From Actinoplanes palleronii (GTDB lineage: Bacteria; Actinomycetota; Actinomycetes; Mycobacteriales; Micromonosporaceae): 64,000 bases of DNA. Location of the stretch: positions 38,773-102,772 of the forward strand of contig NZ_BOMS01000042.1 in the NCBI RefSeq assembly GCF_016862315.1, given 5' to 3'. Shown here in pieces: positions 63,931-64,000 of the stretch. Numbering within the stretch: the first letter of the stretch is position 1; the number at the start of each line of letters is the position of its first letter. The notes beneath the pieces were generated by a model. It saw only the letters and a program-made list of their open reading frames with translations, did no database searches and was not told the DNA's origin. Position numbers and translations under genes: made by a program.

Positions 63931-64000
63931 GTGTCTGAGGTGGCCGCGGCCTCACGCAGCGAGCACGACAAGCCGCGACCCGCGCAGGTCACAACGAGCC
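63931..64000 (+). CDS. Start of an unidentified gene (truncated by window end)
   Basis: A GTG at 63931, directly after GCGGAA, opens a frame that continues past the window edge, starting MSEVAAASRSEHDKPRPAQV. A polar, low-complexity cytosolic N-terminus of this kind often precedes membrane or polysaccharide-synthesis proteins. Too little is visible to name it. Confidence 0.35.
   Translation, partial: MSEVAAASRSEHDKPRPAQVTTS

Overview
The window is a contiguous piece of a high-GC actinobacterial chromosome. Gene content points to a sporulating, mycelial actinomycete, most likely Micromonosporaceae (Actinoplanes-like). The reasons are a groES-groEL1 operon with a His-rich GroEL tail under CIRCE control, a divergent whiD-like/bldM-like pair beside guaB, and gene order (methyltransferase, groES-groEL1, whiD, bldM, DUF5319, guaB, guaB3 ... 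pcrA ... icmB-like, sucCD, DUF6350, purN, purH) that I recall as collinear with the core of Streptomyces chromosomes. The species assignment is inference. No rRNA, tRNA, CRISPR array, insertion sequence or prophage was recognised.

Layout. 1-4.6 kb: tail of an ABC exporter, groES-groEL1, a SAM methyltransferase and a YbaK-type deacylase. 4.8-9.3 kb: a xylose-type sugar ABC transporter with its ROK regulator. 9.4-12.6 kb: an M16-like peptidase and a membrane-anchored molybdopterin oxidoreductase. 12.7-17.4 kb: the developmental regulators and two IMP-dehydrogenase family genes. 17.4-22.1 kb: exported proteins (M1 lipoprotein peptidase, LCP ligase, subtilisin). 22.2-28.8 kb: guaA, a tandem pair of double-Nudix proteins, phosphatidylserine synthase, and a phosphatidylserine decarboxylase fused to an extra N-terminal domain. 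28.8-32.3 kb: a PspC envelope-stress locus with a PspC-histidine kinase/response regulator pair. 32.5-38.2 kb: a complete oligopeptide ABC transporter. 38.4-41.0 kb: chorismate mutase and a secreted 5'-nucleotidase. 41.2-45.5 kb: pcrA and two M23 peptidases. 45.9-55.5 kb: central metabolism (icmB-like, sucCD, purNH, icd) with a small decayed locus at 53.3-53.5 kb. 55.6-60.4 kb: adhE and a DeoR-galT operon. 60.4-64.0 kb: the start of a surface-polysaccharide cluster (glycosyltransferases, sulfotransferase).

The most interesting signal is upstream of the chorismate mutase gene (minus strand, 38.9-39.1 kb). A probable leaderless 21-codon leader peptide carries consecutive Phe-Phe-Tyr-Tyr codons. 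It is followed by mutually exclusive hairpins and a terminator, the architecture of ribosome-mediated attenuation sensing the two end products of the pathway.

Other notable structures: a family of about 42-bp palindromes present as tandem copies in two convergent intergenic regions (17.4 and 38.4 kb); a five-copy 48-bp minisatellite inserted in frame in a WecB/TagA glycosyltransferase; a 26-bp tandem repeat at the 3' end of pcrA; two tandem CIRCE operators overlapping a good promoter; and stable hairpins directly after both substrate-binding-protein genes, probably setting subunit ratios. Purine synthesis is strongly represented (guaB, guaB3, guaA, purN, purH), and sucCD plus icd give a TCA block.
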